64,000 bases of DNA from Streptomyces sp. YIM 130001 (GTDB lineage Bacteria > Actinomycetota > Actinomycetes > Streptomycetales > Streptomycetaceae). This document shows, piece after piece, positions 34,853-44,734 of the stretch (position 1 is the stretch's first letter; every line of letters begins with the position of its first letter). A program made the translations under genes and the position numbers. The stretch is from NCBI RefSeq assembly GCF_003574445.1, contig NZ_KZ984552.1, forward strand, positions 372,001-436,000. Reading direction: 5' to 3'. Under the pieces are notes generated by a model. That model saw nothing but the letters and a program-made list of their open reading frames with translations. It was not told the origin of the DNA and did no database searches.

Positions 34853-34959
34853 CTCGTCGTGCGATCGGGCCGCCCTCGATGTCGGTGCTGTCACGTAGGC
34901 TCTGAGACAACTGGACCCGACCGCGCACAGCACGGTTATCGACAGGGGAGGAGGCCGAC

Positions 34960-35949
34960 GTGCTCATCGACACCTATGGCCGAGTGGCCACCGACCTGCG
35001 GGTCTCGCTCACCGACCGCTGCAATCTGCGCTGCACCTACTGCATGCCCGAAGAGGGCCTGCAGTGGCTGGCCAAGCCCGACCTCCTCACGGACGACGAG
35101 ATCGTCCGCCTGATCCGGCTCGCCGTGACCGAGCTCGGCATCACCGAGGTCCGCTTCACCGGCGGCGAGCCCCTGCTGCGGCCCGGCCTCGTCGGCATCG
35201 TCGAGCGGTGCGCGGCGCTCGAGCCCCGCCCCAAGATGTCGCTGACGACCAACGGCATCGGGCTCAAACGCACCGCGGGGGCCCTCAAGGCCGCAGGCCT
35301 CGACCGGGTGAACGTCTCCCTGGACACCCTGCGTCCCGACGTCTTCAAGACCCTGACCCGCCGCGACCGTCACCGGGACGTCCTGGACGGCATGGCCGCC
35401 GCCCGCGAAGCAGGCCTCACCCCGGTCAAGGTCAACGCCGTCCTGATGCCCGGGCTCAACGCGGACGAGGCCCCCGACCTGCTCTCCTGGGCGGTGGAAC
35501 ACGACTACGAGCTGCGCTTCATCGAGCAGATGCCCCTCGACGCCCAGCACGGCTGGAAGCGCGAGGGGATGATCACGGCCGGCGACATCCTGGCCTCGCT
35601 GCGCACCCGGTTCACCCTCACCGAGGAGGGCGAACAGGCCCGCGGTTCGGCCCCGGCCGAGCGCTGGGTGGTCGACGGCGGACCGCACCGGGTGGGCGTC
35701 ATCGCCTCGGTCACCCGACCGTTCTGCGCCGCCTGCGACCGCACCCGGCTCACCGCGGACGGCCAGGTCCGCACCTGCCTGTTCGCCACCGAGGAGACCG
35801 ACCTGCGGGACGCCCTGCGCTCCGGTGCCCCCGATGCGGACATAGCGCGGATCTGGAAGCTGGCGATGTGGGGCAAGAAGGCCGGATCGGGTCTGGACGA
35901 CCCGTCCTTCCTGCAGCCCGAGCGGCCGATGTCAGCGATCGGCGGCTGA
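34960..35949 (+). CDS. moaA: GTP 3',8-cyclase (molybdenum cofactor biosynthesis)
   Basis: 329 residues. Radical-SAM cluster motif CNLRCTYC near residue 22, SAM-binding FTGGEPLLRPG, and the C-terminal GTP-side cluster FCAACDRTRLTADGQVRTC. The protein ends in IGG, the di-glycine tail typical of MoaA. GTG start with GGGGAGGAGG upstream. No other moa gene is in the window. The last 18 bp overlap the convergent small zinc-binding gene. Confidence 0.95.
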   Translation: MLIDTYGRVATDLRVSLTDRCNLRCTYCMPEEGLQWLAKPDLLTDDEIVRLIRLAVTELGITEVRFTGGEPLLRPGLVGIVERCAALEPRPKMSLTTNGIGLKRTAGALKAAGLDRVNVSLDTLRPDVFKTLTRRDRHRDVLDGMAAAREAGLTPVKVNAVLMPGLNADEAPDLLSWAVEHDYELRFIEQMPLDAQHGWKREGMITAGDILASLRTRFTLTEEGEQARGSAPAERWVVDGGPHRVGVIASVTRPFCAACDRTRLTADGQVRTCLFATEETDLRDALRSGAPDADIARIWKLAMWGKKAGSGLDDPSFLQPERPMSAIGG

Positions 35950-36186
35950 CGACTCCCAGTCGGTGAGGCGTACGACGTCCTTGAGGAAGCCGCGCATCCC
36001 GAGGAACTTCGACAGGTGCTCCCGGTGCTCCTCGCAGGCCAGCCAGGTCTTGCGCCGCTCGGGCGTGTGCACCTTGGGGTTGTTCCACGCGAGCACCCAC
36101 ACCGCGTCCGCGCGGCAGCCCTTGGCCGAGCACTGCGGCGTGGAGGGGGACGGGGACGAAGTGTCGGAGAGTCCGGGGAAGTTCAC
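35932..36186 (-). CDS. Small Cys/His-containing conserved protein
   Basis: 84 residues from GTG 36186 (VNFPGLSDTS). CSAKGCRADAVWVLAWNNPK and WLACEEHREHLSKFLGMRG give a C-x4-C...C-x2-H set that probably binds zinc. It is conserved in Streptomyces, as I recall, without a tested function. Longer frames lack an RBS. Confidence 0.75.
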   Translation of the reverse strand: MNFPGLSDTSSPSPSTPQCSAKGCRADAVWVLAWNNPKVHTPERRKTWLACEEHREHLSKFLGMRGFLKDVVRLTDWESSAADR

Positions 36187-36262
36187 ACGCTCAAGCCTAA
36201 TCGGCTCGGTGGACGGACCGGGCGCCGGTCTGGACAGGACCGAAACCGAAGGGGAGAAAAGG

Positions 36263-36300
36263 CGACGCCGAGCAGCCACGGGGGGAGCTGCCCGGCGTCG
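36263..36300 (-). terminator. Terminator hairpin downstream of DUF3099
   Basis: CGACGCCG-A-GCAGC and GCTGC-C-CGGCGTCG pair with one mismatch. On the minus strand the stem is followed by CCTTTTCTCC. It lies 133 nt after the DUF3099 stop and ahead of the next minus-strand gene. Confidence 0.6.
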
Positions 36301-36432
36301 GTCTGTCGCTCCGACGGGGGATGCGGAGCGCGTCTGAAGTATGTCACGGGGGACCCGGTGCGGTGCACCGGAACTACATGATTGATCTGAGCATTTCTTG
36401 AGCTTTCGGAGCCGGTCCAGGACCGGCGCAGG

Positions 36433-36807
36433 TCAACTCCCGGTGCGCGGTCCGGCGTCGGCGCCGGGCACACCGTGCCCCGCCGGCGATTCCGCTTCCG
36501 GAGCCCCGGAAGCCGGTCCCAGCATCGGGCGTACGGGGGCGGGGGTGAAGGTCGAGGGGAGTGAAGGGGCGTTCTCCCGGCCCGCGTTGGCGATCACCAC
36601 GGCGACGTAGGGGAGGAGCAGACCCAGGGCCAGGGCGACGATCGCGACGTGGCGTTCCACGTTCCACAGCACCCCCGCGAGGATCACCGAGAGCGTCCGT
36701 ACGGACATCGAGATCACGTAGCGCCGCTGTCTGCCGCGCACGTCCTCGGCGAGCCCGGTGCGGGCCCCGGTGATCCGGACGACCCCACTGTCATGTCGCT
36801 TCCGCAT
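36433..36807 (-). CDS. DUF3099 family membrane protein
   Basis: 124 residues. VVRITGARTGLAEDVRGRQRRYVISMS is the family's signature block (split here for length: RITGARTGLAED and GRQRRYVISMS), followed by two hydrophobic segments (VRTLSVILAGVL, VAIVALALGLLLPYVAVVIA) and a disordered Pro-rich tail. Actinobacterial, function unknown. ATG 36807 matches the MRKR start of the family. Confidence 0.85.
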   Translation of the reverse strand: MRKRHDSGVVRITGARTGLAEDVRGRQRRYVISMSVRTLSVILAGVLWNVERHVAIVALALGLLLPYVAVVIANAGRENAPSLPSTFTPAPVRPMLGPASGAPEAESPAGHGVPGADAGPRTGS

Positions 36808-36885
36808 GACCTTCCACCAACCTTCCCCCGGGCTCCGACGAGCGCCCCCAACACGGTACGCCGCAGCCCTGCCCGGTACGAGAGG

Positions 36886-36946
36886 GGGTACCCGGATTGC
36901 GACGACCCGGGACGGAACCGGCCGGGCCGTCGCAATCCGGGTACCC
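36886..36946. repeat. Long dyad between divergent DUF3099 and glsB genes
   Basis: GGGTACCCGGATTGCGACG (36886-36904) is perfectly inverted at 36928-36946. After one mismatch, CCCGG/CCGGG extends the stem by 5 bp inward. It is centred 109-112 bp from each start codon. It could be an operator, a transcription insulator or a small structured RNA; the sequence does not decide. Confidence 0.7.
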
Positions 36947-37027
36947 GCCTCCCGCCGAAATGCGCCGCACGGCACATGGGCCGACACTGGCTGTATCCGC
37001 ACCGGAGAGCCGTCTTAGGAGGCGACC

Positions 37028-37303
37028 ATGGGCTGGTTGTGGGCGATCATCGTGGGATTTGTGCTGGGACTCCTGGCGAAGGCCATCCTTCCCGGGAAAC
37101 AGCACTTGCCGCTCTGGATGACCACGGTGCTTGGCATCATCGGAGGCGTGGCCGGCAATTCGCTGGCCGCCGGCTTCGGCATCGACGAAACACCAGGCAT
37201 CGACTGGGGGCGTCACGCCCTGCAGATCGTGGCCGCGCTCGTGCTGGTGTTCCTCGGTGACCTGGCCTACAAGGCGGTCAAGGGAAACCGGCAGAGAACC
37301 TGA
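37028..37303 (+). CDS. GlsB/YeaQ/YmgE family stress membrane protein
   Basis: 91 residues, three TM segments. MGWLWAIIVGFVLGLLAKAILPG and TTVLGIIGGVAGNSLAAGFG are the transglycosylase-associated protein signatures. RBS AGGAGG 5-6 nt before the ATG. Stress-linked small membrane protein; the precise role is unknown. Its terminator is shared with the convergent tyrS. Confidence 0.9.
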   Translation: MGWLWAIIVGFVLGLLAKAILPGKQHLPLWMTTVLGIIGGVAGNSLAAGFGIDETPGIDWGRHALQIVAALVLVFLGDLAYKAVKGNRQRT

Positions 37304-37350
37304 CGCAACCTCCCCGTCAAGACCTGACACCCCGCAGAGAGTGCGGGACG

Positions 37351-37388
37351 GCGCCGTGGCCGGTCCATTCTGGGACCGGCCACGGCGC
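37351..37388. terminator. Bidirectional terminator between glsB and tyrS
   Basis: GCGCCGTGGCCGGTCC (37351-37366) pairs perfectly with GGACCGGCCACGGCGC (37373-37388) around ATTCTG. Lies between convergent genes. Confidence 0.85.
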
Positions 37389-37429
37389 TGTCATGTCCGG
37401 CGGGCGCCCCCGTGGAGGAGCTCGCGGAC

Positions 37430-38698
37430 TCAGGCCGTGACGACCTCGATCGCCGCCAGGTTCTTCTTGCCACGGCGCAGCACCAGCCAGCGCCCGTGCA
37501 GCAGTTCGTCCGGCGAGGCGACCGCGTCCTCGGCGGGGACCTTCACGTTGTTCACGTACGCCCCGCCCTCCTTCACCGCACGGCGGGCCGCCGACTTGCT
37601 CGGCACCAGACCGACCTCGGCGAACAGGTCGACGACCGGGCCGAGCTCGGTGACCTCGGCATGGGGCACCTCGCAGAGCGCAGCGCTCAGCGTGGCCTCG
37701 TCGAGTGCGTCCAGCTCGCCCTGGCCGAACAGCGCGCGGGACGCCGCGATCACCGCGGCGCACTGCTCCGCGCCGTGCACCAGCGTGGTGAGCTCCTCGG
37801 CGAGCGCCCGCTGTGCCGCCCGCGCCTGCGGCCGCTCCTCGGTCTGCCGCTCCAGCTCCTCCAGTTCGGACCGGCTGCGGAAGCTGAGGATGCGCGAGTA
37901 CGTCGAGACGTCCCGGTCGTCCACGTTCAGCCAGAACTGGTAGAAGGCGTACGGCGTGGTCATCTCCGCGTCGAGCCAGACGGCGCCGCCCTCGGACTTG
38001 CCGAACTTGGTGCCGTCCGCCTTGACCATCAGCGGAGTGCCGACGGCGTGCACGGCGGCTTCCGGCTCGAGGCGGTGGATCAGGTCGATGCCCGACGTGA
38101 GGTTGCCCCACTGGTCGCTGCCGCCGGTCTGCAGCGTGCATCCGTAGCGGCGGTAGAGCTCGAGGAAGTCCATGCCCTGGAGCAGCTGGTAGCTGAACTC
38201 CGTGTACGAGATGCCCTCCTGGGACTCCAGGCGGCGGGCCACGGAGTCCTTGGTGAGCATCTTGTTCACGCGGAAGTGCTTGCCGATGTCGCGCAGGAAC
38301 TCGATCGCGGACAGGCCCGCCGTCCAGTCCAGGTTGTTCACCATCGTCGCCGCGTTCTCGCCCTCGAAGGACAGGAACGGCTCGATCTGCGAGCGCAGCC
38401 GGCCGACCCACTCCGCGACGGTCTCCGGCGAGTTCAGGGTGCGCTCGGCCGTCGGCCGCGGGTCACCGATCTGACCGGTGGCGCCGCCGACGAGCGCCAG
38501 CGGGCGGTGGCCGGCCTGCTGGAGCCTGCGGACCGTGAGTACCTGGACCAGGTGCCCGACGTGCAGGCTCGCGGCGGTCGGGTCGAAGCCGCAATAGAAC
38601 GTGACGGGACCGTCCGCGAGGCTCTTGCGCAAAGCGTCCTCGTCCGTGGACTGGGCGAAGAGCCCCCGCCACTTCAGGTCGTCGACGATGTCCGTCAC
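37430..38698 (-). CDS. tyrS: Tyrosyl-tRNA synthetase
   Basis: 422 residues, class I synthetase. HIGH-type motif in [11 protein letters not shown], tyrosine-site [27 protein letters not shown], and a KMSKS variant in [13 protein letters not shown]. The C-terminal S4-like RNA-binding domain ([20 protein letters not shown]) is complete. I saw no T-box in the 109-bp upstream gap, which instead holds a short hairpin ending tldE transcription. Confidence 0.95.
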   Translation of the reverse strand: MTDIVDDLKWRGLFAQSTDEDALRKSLADGPVTFYCGFDPTAASLHVGHLVQVLTVRRLQQAGHRPLALVGGATGQIGDPRPTAERTLNSPETVAEWVGRLRSQIEPFLSFEGENAATMVNNLDWTAGLSAIEFLRDIGKHFRVNKMLTKDSVARRLESQEGISYTEFSYQLLQGMDFLELYRRYGCTLQTGGSDQWGNLTSGIDLIHRLEPEAAVHAVGTPLMVKADGTKFGKSEGGAVWLDAEMTTPYAFYQFWLNVDDRDVSTYSRILSFRSRSELEELERQTEERPQARAAQRALAEELTTLVHGAEQCAAVIAASRALFGQGELDALDEATLSAALCEVPHAEVTELGPVVDLFAEVGLVPSKSAARRAVKEGGAYVNNVKVPAEDAVASPDELLHGRWLVLRRGKKNLAAIEVVTA

Positions 38699-38739
38699 TG
38701 TCGCGTGTCTCCTTGAACGATCAATTCGGCACCGACGGT

Positions 38740-38759
38740 GGCCCGTGCGTGCACGGGCC
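38740..38759 (-). terminator. Short hairpin between tldE and tyrS
   Basis: GGCCCGTGC and GCACGGGCC flank GT, 48-67 nt after the tldE stop on the minus strand. Likely a weak terminator or leader structure of tyrS. Confidence 0.5.
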
Positions 38760-38807
38760 GGTCCGCGGTGTGTGTTCCCGGCCAGTCTATGGGGGGCTCG
38801 ATCGGCG

Positions 38808-40211
38808 TCAGACGCCCTGGCTGACCGAACTCATGTTGAAGTCCGGCACCCTCAGTGCGGGCATCGCGGCCCGGGTGAAGTAGTCGTTCCATTCCCTGGG
38901 CAGCGTGGTGACGGTCCGGCCGGCCTCCGTGGCGCGGCCGAGCAGGCTGACCGGCGACTCGTTGAACCGGAAGTTGTTCACCTCGCCCACCACCTCGCCG
39001 TTCTCCACCAGGTACACGCCGTCCCGGGTCAGACCCGTCAGCAGCAGCGACGCCGGGTCGACCTCGCGGATGTACCAGAGGCAGGTCAGGAGCAGCCCGC
39101 GCGAGGTGCCCGCGACCATCTCCTCGAGCGAGCGCTCGCCGCCCGCGTCCAGGACCAGGTTGTCGACGGGCGGGGACACCGGCAGGCCGGTGAGTGAGGC
39201 GCTGTGCCGGGTGGTGAGCAGCCTGCCGAGCTCGCCGTCCTTGATCCAGTCCGTCGCGGTCAGGGGCAGGCCGTTGTCGAACACGGACTGGTCGTCGCCC
39301 GAGGCGTGCGCCATCACGAACGGGGCCGCCTCCAGGCCCGGCTCGTACGGGTCGCTGCGCAGTGTGAGGGGCAGCTCGGACAGCCGCTCGCCGACCCGGG
39401 TGCCGCCGCCGGGCCGGGAGAAGACCGTACGGCCCTCAGCCGCGTCCCGGGCCGCGGACGACCACAGCTGGTAGATCAGCAGATCGGCCACCGCGGTCGG
39501 CGGGATCAGCGTCTCGTACCGACCGGCGGGCAGTTCGACGCGGCGCTGCGCCCAGCCGAGCCGGGTGGCCAGTTCCGCGTCGAGCGCGGCCGGGTCGACG
39601 TCCTTGAAGTCCCGTGTGTAGCGCCCGGCCCAGGCGGAGCGGGTGCGGTCGGGGGACTTCGCGTTGACCTCGAGCGTCCCGGTCGGCTGGTCGTGCCGCA
39701 GGCGCAGGCCCGTCGACGTACCGAGGTAGCTGCTGACCAGGGAGTGCTGGGCGAAGCCGTAGAGCTCGCGGTCTCCCGCCCGGGCGCGGGCGAAGGATTC
39801 GCCGAGCGCCGGGGCGAAGGCGTCGAAGACGGCGGACGAGGTCTCGTCAGGCGCGTCGGTGAAGTCCGGGGAAGCGGGCACGCCCTCCACCAGTGGTCGG
39901 GCGTCCTCGGCGGGACCCGCCGAACGGGCCGCCGCCTCCGCCGCGCGGACCACCTGGGCGAGTTCGTCGGCGGTGACTGCGGAGCGGGAGACCACACCGG
40001 AAGCGGTGCCCTCCCGACCGTCCACGGTGGCGACGACCGTCAGGGTGCGGCCGCGGGTGACGCCGTTGGTGGTCAGCGCGTTCCCCGCCCAGCGCAGGTT
40101 GGCGGTCGACTCCTCGTCGGCGATCACCACACAGCCGTCCGCCTCCGACAGCTCGAGCGCGCGCTCGACCATCTCGTGCGGCGCGGTGCTTGTGCGACGC
40201 GGGCTCGTCAT
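38808..40211 (-). CDS. TldE/PmbA-type metallopeptidase subunit
   Basis: 467 residues of the PmbA/TldD family without the HExxxH motif, so it is the non-catalytic TldE/PmbA partner of the TldD encoded directly upstream. Family blocks: [35 protein letters not shown], and [26 protein letters not shown] (quoted in part) near the C-terminus, with FNMSSVSQG at the end. The TldD/E pair proteolyses modified peptides such as microcin or RiPP leaders and unfolded substrates. ATGA overlap with tldD. Confidence 0.9.
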   Translation of the reverse strand: MTSPRRTSTAPHEMVERALELSEADGCVVIADEESTANLRWAGNALTTNGVTRGRTLTVVATVDGREGTASGVVSRSAVTADELAQVVRAAEAAARSAGPAEDARPLVEGVPASPDFTDAPDETSSAVFDAFAPALGESFARARAGDRELYGFAQHSLVSSYLGTSTGLRLRHDQPTGTLEVNAKSPDRTRSAWAGRYTRDFKDVDPAALDAELATRLGWAQRRVELPAGRYETLIPPTAVADLLIYQLWSSAARDAAEGRTVFSRPGGGTRVGERLSELPLTLRSDPYEPGLEAAPFVMAHASGDDQSVFDNGLPLTATDWIKDGELGRLLTTRHSASLTGLPVSPPVDNLVLDAGGERSLEEMVAGTSRGLLLTCLWYIREVDPASLLLTGLTRDGVYLVENGEVVGEVNNFRFNESPVSLLGRATEAGRTVTTLPREWNDYFTRAAMPALRVPDFNMSSVSQGV

Positions 40212-41731
40212 CGGCCGGCCTCCTGGGTCGTGTTCAGGATGTTGACGCCCGTGAACAGGGCGGAGGGGCAGCCGTGCGAGACGGCCGCGATCTGGCCCGG
40301 CTGGGCCTTGCCGCAGTTGAACGCGCCCCCGAGCACATAGGTGTCGGGCCCGCCGACCGCCGCCATCGAACCCCAGAAGTCCGTCGTCGTCGCCTGGTAC
40401 GCGACGTCCCGCAGCTGTCCCGCTAGCCGGCCGTTCTCGATACGGAAGAACCGCTGGCCGGTGAACTGGAAGTTGTACCGCTGCATGTCGATCGACCAGG
40501 ACCGGTCACCGACCACGTAGACGCCGCGCTCCACACCCGCGATCAGCTCGTTCGTGGTGGGGCCCGCGGGGGCCGGCTGCAGCGAGACGTTCGCCATCCG
40601 CTGCACCGGGACATGGCCGGGGGAGTCGGCGAAGGCGCAGCCGTTGGAGCGCTCGAAGCCGGTGAGCTTCGCGATCCGCCGGTCCAGTTGGTAGCCGACC
40701 AGGCGGCCGTCCTTGATCAGGTCCCAGGACTGGGCGGCGACCCCCTCGTCGTCGTAGCCGACGGTGGCGAGGCCGTGCTCGGCGGTGCGGTCGCCCGTCA
40801 CGTTCATGATCCCGGAGCCGTACTCGAGGGTGCCGAGCCGGTCGAAGGTGGCGAAGGACGTGCCCGCGTACGCCGCCTCGTAGCCGAGAGCGCGGTCCAA
40901 CTCCGTTGCGTGGCCGATGGATTCGTGGATCGTCAGCCACAGGTTCGACGGATCGACGACCAGGTCGTAGCGGCCCGGCTCCACACTCGGTGCGCGCAGC
41001 TTCTCCGCGAGCAGCTCCGGCATCCGTGCGAGCTCGGCGTCCCAGTCCCAGACGTCGCCGCCCAGGTACTCCCAACCGCGGCCCACCGGCGGTGCGATGG
41101 TGCGCATCGAGTCGAACTCGCCGGTGTGCGCGTCGACGGCTACCGCGGTCAATTGCGGGTGGAGCCGCACGCGTTGCTGGGTGGTCACGGTGCCCGTGGT
41201 GTCCGCGTAGAACTTGTTCTCCTGGACCGTGCGCAGGGTCGCGTCCGCGTGCGCCACGCCTTCGGCCGCGAGCAGGTGCGCGCTCCATTCGGCGAGCAGA
41301 CCGGTCTTCTCCGCGTCCGGTACGTCGAAGGGGTTGATGTCGTACGCCGAGATCCAAGTGCGGTCGGGGTGGGCCGGCTCGTCGGCCAGTTCCACCCGCT
41401 CGTCGGATCCGGCCGCGGCGATCACCTTGGCCGACAGCTTGGCCATGGCCACGGCCTGGCCCGCGACCCGCGCGGCCGCGTCCATCGACAGGTCGACGCC
41501 GGAGGCGAAACCCCAGGCCCCGCCGTGCACCACCCGCACCGCATAGCCGAGGTCGACGGTGTCGGAGGAACCCGCGACGCGGGCATCGCGCAGCCGCCAG
41601 TCCGCGCTGCGGATCCGCTCGAGACGGAAGTCGGCGTGATCGGCGCCGAGCGCGCGGGCGCGGGCCAACGCAGCGTCGGCCAGCGCACTCAGCGGCAACG
41701 CCGTGAACGCTTCGTCGATGGAATGTGCCAC
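40208..41731 (-). CDS. tldD: TldD-type zinc metallopeptidase
   Basis: 507 residues from GTG 41731 (VAHSIDEAF) with GGAGAG 8 nt upstream; longer frames are rejected. The catalytic HExxxH is in LTIHESIGHATELDRALG. A flavour of the family's C-terminal cysteine region, GGAFNCGKAQPGQIAAVSHG, is present. It forms a heterodimer with TldE. No RiPP precursor or biosynthetic gene is visible nearby, so the substrate is unknown. Confidence 0.92.
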   Translation of the reverse strand: MAHSIDEAFTALPLSALADAALARARALGADHADFRLERIRSADWRLRDARVAGSSDTVDLGYAVRVVHGGAWGFASGVDLSMDAAARVAGQAVAMAKLSAKVIAAAGSDERVELADEPAHPDRTWISAYDINPFDVPDAEKTGLLAEWSAHLLAAEGVAHADATLRTVQENKFYADTTGTVTTQQRVRLHPQLTAVAVDAHTGEFDSMRTIAPPVGRGWEYLGGDVWDWDAELARMPELLAEKLRAPSVEPGRYDLVVDPSNLWLTIHESIGHATELDRALGYEAAYAGTSFATFDRLGTLEYGSGIMNVTGDRTAEHGLATVGYDDEGVAAQSWDLIKDGRLVGYQLDRRIAKLTGFERSNGCAFADSPGHVPVQRMANVSLQPAPAGPTTNELIAGVERGVYVVGDRSWSIDMQRYNFQFTGQRFFRIENGRLAGQLRDVAYQATTTDFWGSMAAVGGPDTYVLGGAFNCGKAQPGQIAAVSHGCPSALFTGVNILNTTQEAGR

Positions 41732-41896
41732 GGATGTCTCTCCTGTCGGCAGCGGGGTCGGCCGGTGCACCGATGATCCCGTGGCGTGCGGGCGCCCGCC
41801 ACGGGTTTGCGCGAGACCCGCGTCGTCTGCCGCGACCCGCGTACGTCCACTTTCTGTAGGGACCCGACAGGGAGTGTCTGGAGCCACTGTCGGTGA

Positions 41897-42685
<789 letters not shown>

Positions 42686-42690
42686 TCACC

Positions 42691-43452
42691 ATGAGCGGAA
42701 TTCTCGACGGCAAGCGCATCCTGATCACCGGGGTGCTCACGGAGTCCTCCATCGCCTTCCACGCCGCCAAGGTGGCGCAGGAGCAGGGCGCCGAGGTCAT
42801 CCTGACCGCCTTCCCGCGGCCCACCCTCACCGAGCGCATCGCCAAGAAGCTGCCGAAGCCGGCCAAGGTCATCGAGCTGGACGTCACCGACGACGAGCAC
42901 ATGGACCGGCTCGCGGGCATCGTCCGCGAGGAGCTGGGCGGGCTCGACGGAGTGGTGCACTCCATCGGTTTCGCTCCGCAGGGCGCCTTCAATTTCCTCG
43001 AGGCGTCCTTCGAGGATGTCTCGACGGCGATGCACGTCTCCGCGTACTCGCTGAAGTCGCTCACCATGGCCTGCCGCCCGCTCTTCGAGGACGGCGCCTC
43101 GGTCGTCGGCCTCACCTTCGACGCGCAGTACGCCTGGCCGAAGTACGACTGGATGGGGCCGGCCAAGGCCGCCCTCGAGGCGACCAGCCGCTACCTCGCC
43201 CGCGACCTGGGCAAGGAGGACGTCCGCTGCAATCTGATCTCGGCGGGTCCGCTCGGCTCGATGGCCGCCAAGTCCATCCCGGGCTTCGAGGAGCTCGCGG
43301 ACGTGTGGAACTCGCGCTCGCCGCTGGCGTGGGACATGGCCGACCCGGAGCCCGCGGGCCGTGGCGTCGTTGCCCTGCTCTCGGACTTCTTCCCCAAGAC
43401 GACCGGCGAGATCATCCACGTCGACGGCGGCGTGCACATGATGGGTGCCTGA
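42691..43452 (+). CDS. fabI: Enoyl-[ACP] reductase, InhA type
   Basis: 253 residues. LITGVLTESSIAFHAAKVAQ is the InhA/FabI-type nucleotide-binding opening, and YDWMGPAKAALEATSRYLA carries the YxxMxxxK active site as in InhA. SIGFAPQGAF and ISAGPLGSMAAKSIPGF are further family blocks. It completes the elongation cycle after FabG. The 5-nt gap to fabG implies one mRNA. A hairpin follows the stop. Confidence 0.94.
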   Translation: MSGILDGKRILITGVLTESSIAFHAAKVAQEQGAEVILTAFPRPTLTERIAKKLPKPAKVIELDVTDDEHMDRLAGIVREELGGLDGVVHSIGFAPQGAFNFLEASFEDVSTAMHVSAYSLKSLTMACRPLFEDGASVVGLTFDAQYAWPKYDWMGPAKAALEATSRYLARDLGKEDVRCNLISAGPLGSMAAKSIPGFEELADVWNSRSPLAWDMADPEPAGRGVVALLSDFFPKTTGEIIHVDGGVHMMGA

Positions 43453-43472
43453 GCCGAACCTCGCAGTGACCC

Positions 43473-43507
43473 GACGCCCGTTCCCGCACGTCGCGGGGGC
43501 GGGCGTC
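43473..43507 (+). terminator. Terminator after fabI
   Basis: GACGCCC and GGGCGTC bound a stem that includes CCCGC/GCGGG around ACGT, 21 nt after the fabI stop. Confidence 0.6.
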
Positions 43508-43640
43508 ACCCGTTCGGCCCACGCGGTGGGCGGGGTGCCGCGGGCGCGCGCAGGCTGGAGTCCGAGTCGCTTTCCCCCTTGTGGTGCAGCAGCGGCAGGC
43601 GTCCGACGCCATGCCGCAGTACGGCCGAGGAGGTTACTTC

Positions 43641-44003
43641 GTGCGCAGCTCATGCCTGAGGAACCCGGTCGGGCGTCGTGCCGGGAGTGCCTTCGCCGGA
43701 GTCCTCGCCGCACTGCTGCTGTCCGCGAACCCGGCCGCAGCCGATGCGCACCCGGAACCGGCGGGTTCCGCACGCACCCAGGGGGCGCACTGCCGTACCA
43801 GTGTCCAGGGCTCGGAGGCGGTCGCGCTCTGCCACAACCCGTACCCCGAGGCCGACCGCGTACGGCTGCACGTCGAGTGCGCGCGCTGGTGGGACATCGA
43901 CACCGACAGTTCACCCGTGGAGAGCGCACCGGCGATGACGGTGCGGCTCGACGGTCGCTGCTGGAAGGAGATCCGGGCGGTGTGGGTCAGCCACGTGCGG
44001 TGA
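43641..44003 (+). CDS. Small secreted cysteine-containing protein
   Basis: 120 residues from GTG 43641 with GAGGAGG 8 nt upstream. Signal peptide: basic start, AGSAFAGVLAALLLSANPAAADA, cleavage near ADA-HP. The mature part of about 80 residues has four cysteines (AHCRT, ALCHN, VECARW, GRCWKE), probably two disulfides. I recognise no family. The 3' end overlaps the convergent GntR gene by 17 bp. Confidence 0.75.
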   Translation: MRSSCLRNPVGRRAGSAFAGVLAALLLSANPAAADAHPEPAGSARTQGAHCRTSVQGSEAVALCHNPYPEADRVRLHVECARWWDIDTDSSPVESAPAMTVRLDGRCWKEIRAVWVSHVR

Positions 44004-44679
44004 GCCGCGAGGACGACGGCCGGCAGGTGAAGGGGTACACGGCGGCCTCCGCGGCCGCGGCCTCCCCGTCGCCCGCCCGGATGAAGTCCAGGAGCCGGCC
44101 GTGGTCCATGTGGTTCTCCGGTGAGAGGTCCTCGCCGACGTCGTCCCGCAGCCAGGTGCGCAGCACATCGCTGAGGTCCGAGTACAGAGCGGTCATCACG
44201 TCGTTGTGACCCGCGGCGACGACCGCCAGGTGGAAGGTCGCATCCGCGTCCACGAACGTCGCGCTGTCGCCCGTGCGCCAGGCCTCCTCGCGGCGCAGCA
44301 GCAGAGCGTCCAGCTGCTTGAGCTCCCGCTCCGTACGGCGCTCGGCGGCGTGCCGGGCCGCGCTGGACTCCAGCGTCGCGCGCAGTTCGGCGATATGGCG
44401 CGGGTCGGCATCCGCGAAGCGGCGGTGCATCACGCCTGCCAGTTCGCTGGTGGCGACCACGTAGGTGCCCGAACCCTGGCGGATGTCCAGGAGTCCGTTG
44501 TGCGCGAGGGCGCGGACGGCCTCGCGCACCGTGTTGCGTGCGACGCCGAGCTGCTCGACGAGTTCCGGCTCGGTGGGGATGCGGGACCCCACCGGCCATT
44601 CTCCCGAGGCGATCTGCTTGCGCAGCTCGGCGATCACCTGGTCCGAGAGGGCGGAGCGCCTCGGCGACGACAGCGGCAT
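43987..44679 (-). CDS. GntR/FadR-type transcriptional regulator
   Basis: 230 residues. N-terminal winged HTH (QIASGEWPVGSRIPTEPELV, LGVARNTVREAVRALAHNG) and C-terminal FCD ligand domain with metal-type histidines (DADATFHLAVVAAGHNDVM, ENHMDHGRLLDFIRAGD). ATG 44679. Divergent from an MFS exporter; the 55-bp gap holds a perfect dyad overlapping the likely MFS promoter. It probably represses that gene and itself. Confidence 0.9.
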   Translation of the reverse strand: MPLSSPRRSALSDQVIAELRKQIASGEWPVGSRIPTEPELVEQLGVARNTVREAVRALAHNGLLDIRQGSGTYVVATSELAGVMHRRFADADPRHIAELRATLESSAARHAAERRTERELKQLDALLLRREEAWRTGDSATFVDADATFHLAVVAAGHNDVMTALYSDLSDVLRTWLRDDVGEDLSPENHMDHGRLLDFIRAGDGEAAAAEAAVYPFTCRPSSSRLTARG

Positions 44680-44705
44680 GAATGTCCCTTTCCGATTGGA
44701 CAAGC

Positions 44706-44720
44706 AATCATCCCATGATT
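44706..44720. promoter_or_regulatory. Dyad operator between GntR regulator and MFS gene
   Basis: AATCAT-CCC-ATGATT is a perfect 6-3-6 inverted repeat, AT-rich in a GC-rich genome. A second ATGAT follows at 44723-44727. It lies just before the -10 TATGAT of the MFS promoter, a position suited to repression. The ligand and the regulator's binding are inferred. Confidence 0.65.
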
Positions 44721-44721
44721 C

Positions 44722-44727
44722 TATGAT
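44722..44727 (+). promoter_or_regulatory. Likely -10 of the MFS gene (leaderless transcript)
   Basis: TATGAT differs by one base from TATAAT. The expected start, 7-8 nt downstream, falls on the ATG at 44735, and no Shine-Dalgarno sequence exists, so the mRNA is probably leaderless. TTGGAC at 44696-44701 may be the -35, but the 20-nt spacing is long. Confidence 0.5.
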
Positions 44728-44734
44728 GGCGCTC

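Noticed and set aside
33074..34933. 619-residue minus-strand frame opposite actP
   Set aside because: Composition is Arg/Glu/His/Gly-rich without domains; it is the antisense of a clear symporter gene.
38699..38807. T-box leader of tyrS
   Set aside because: The gap is only 109 bp and has no TGGNACCGCG-type T-box sequence; only a short hairpin is present.
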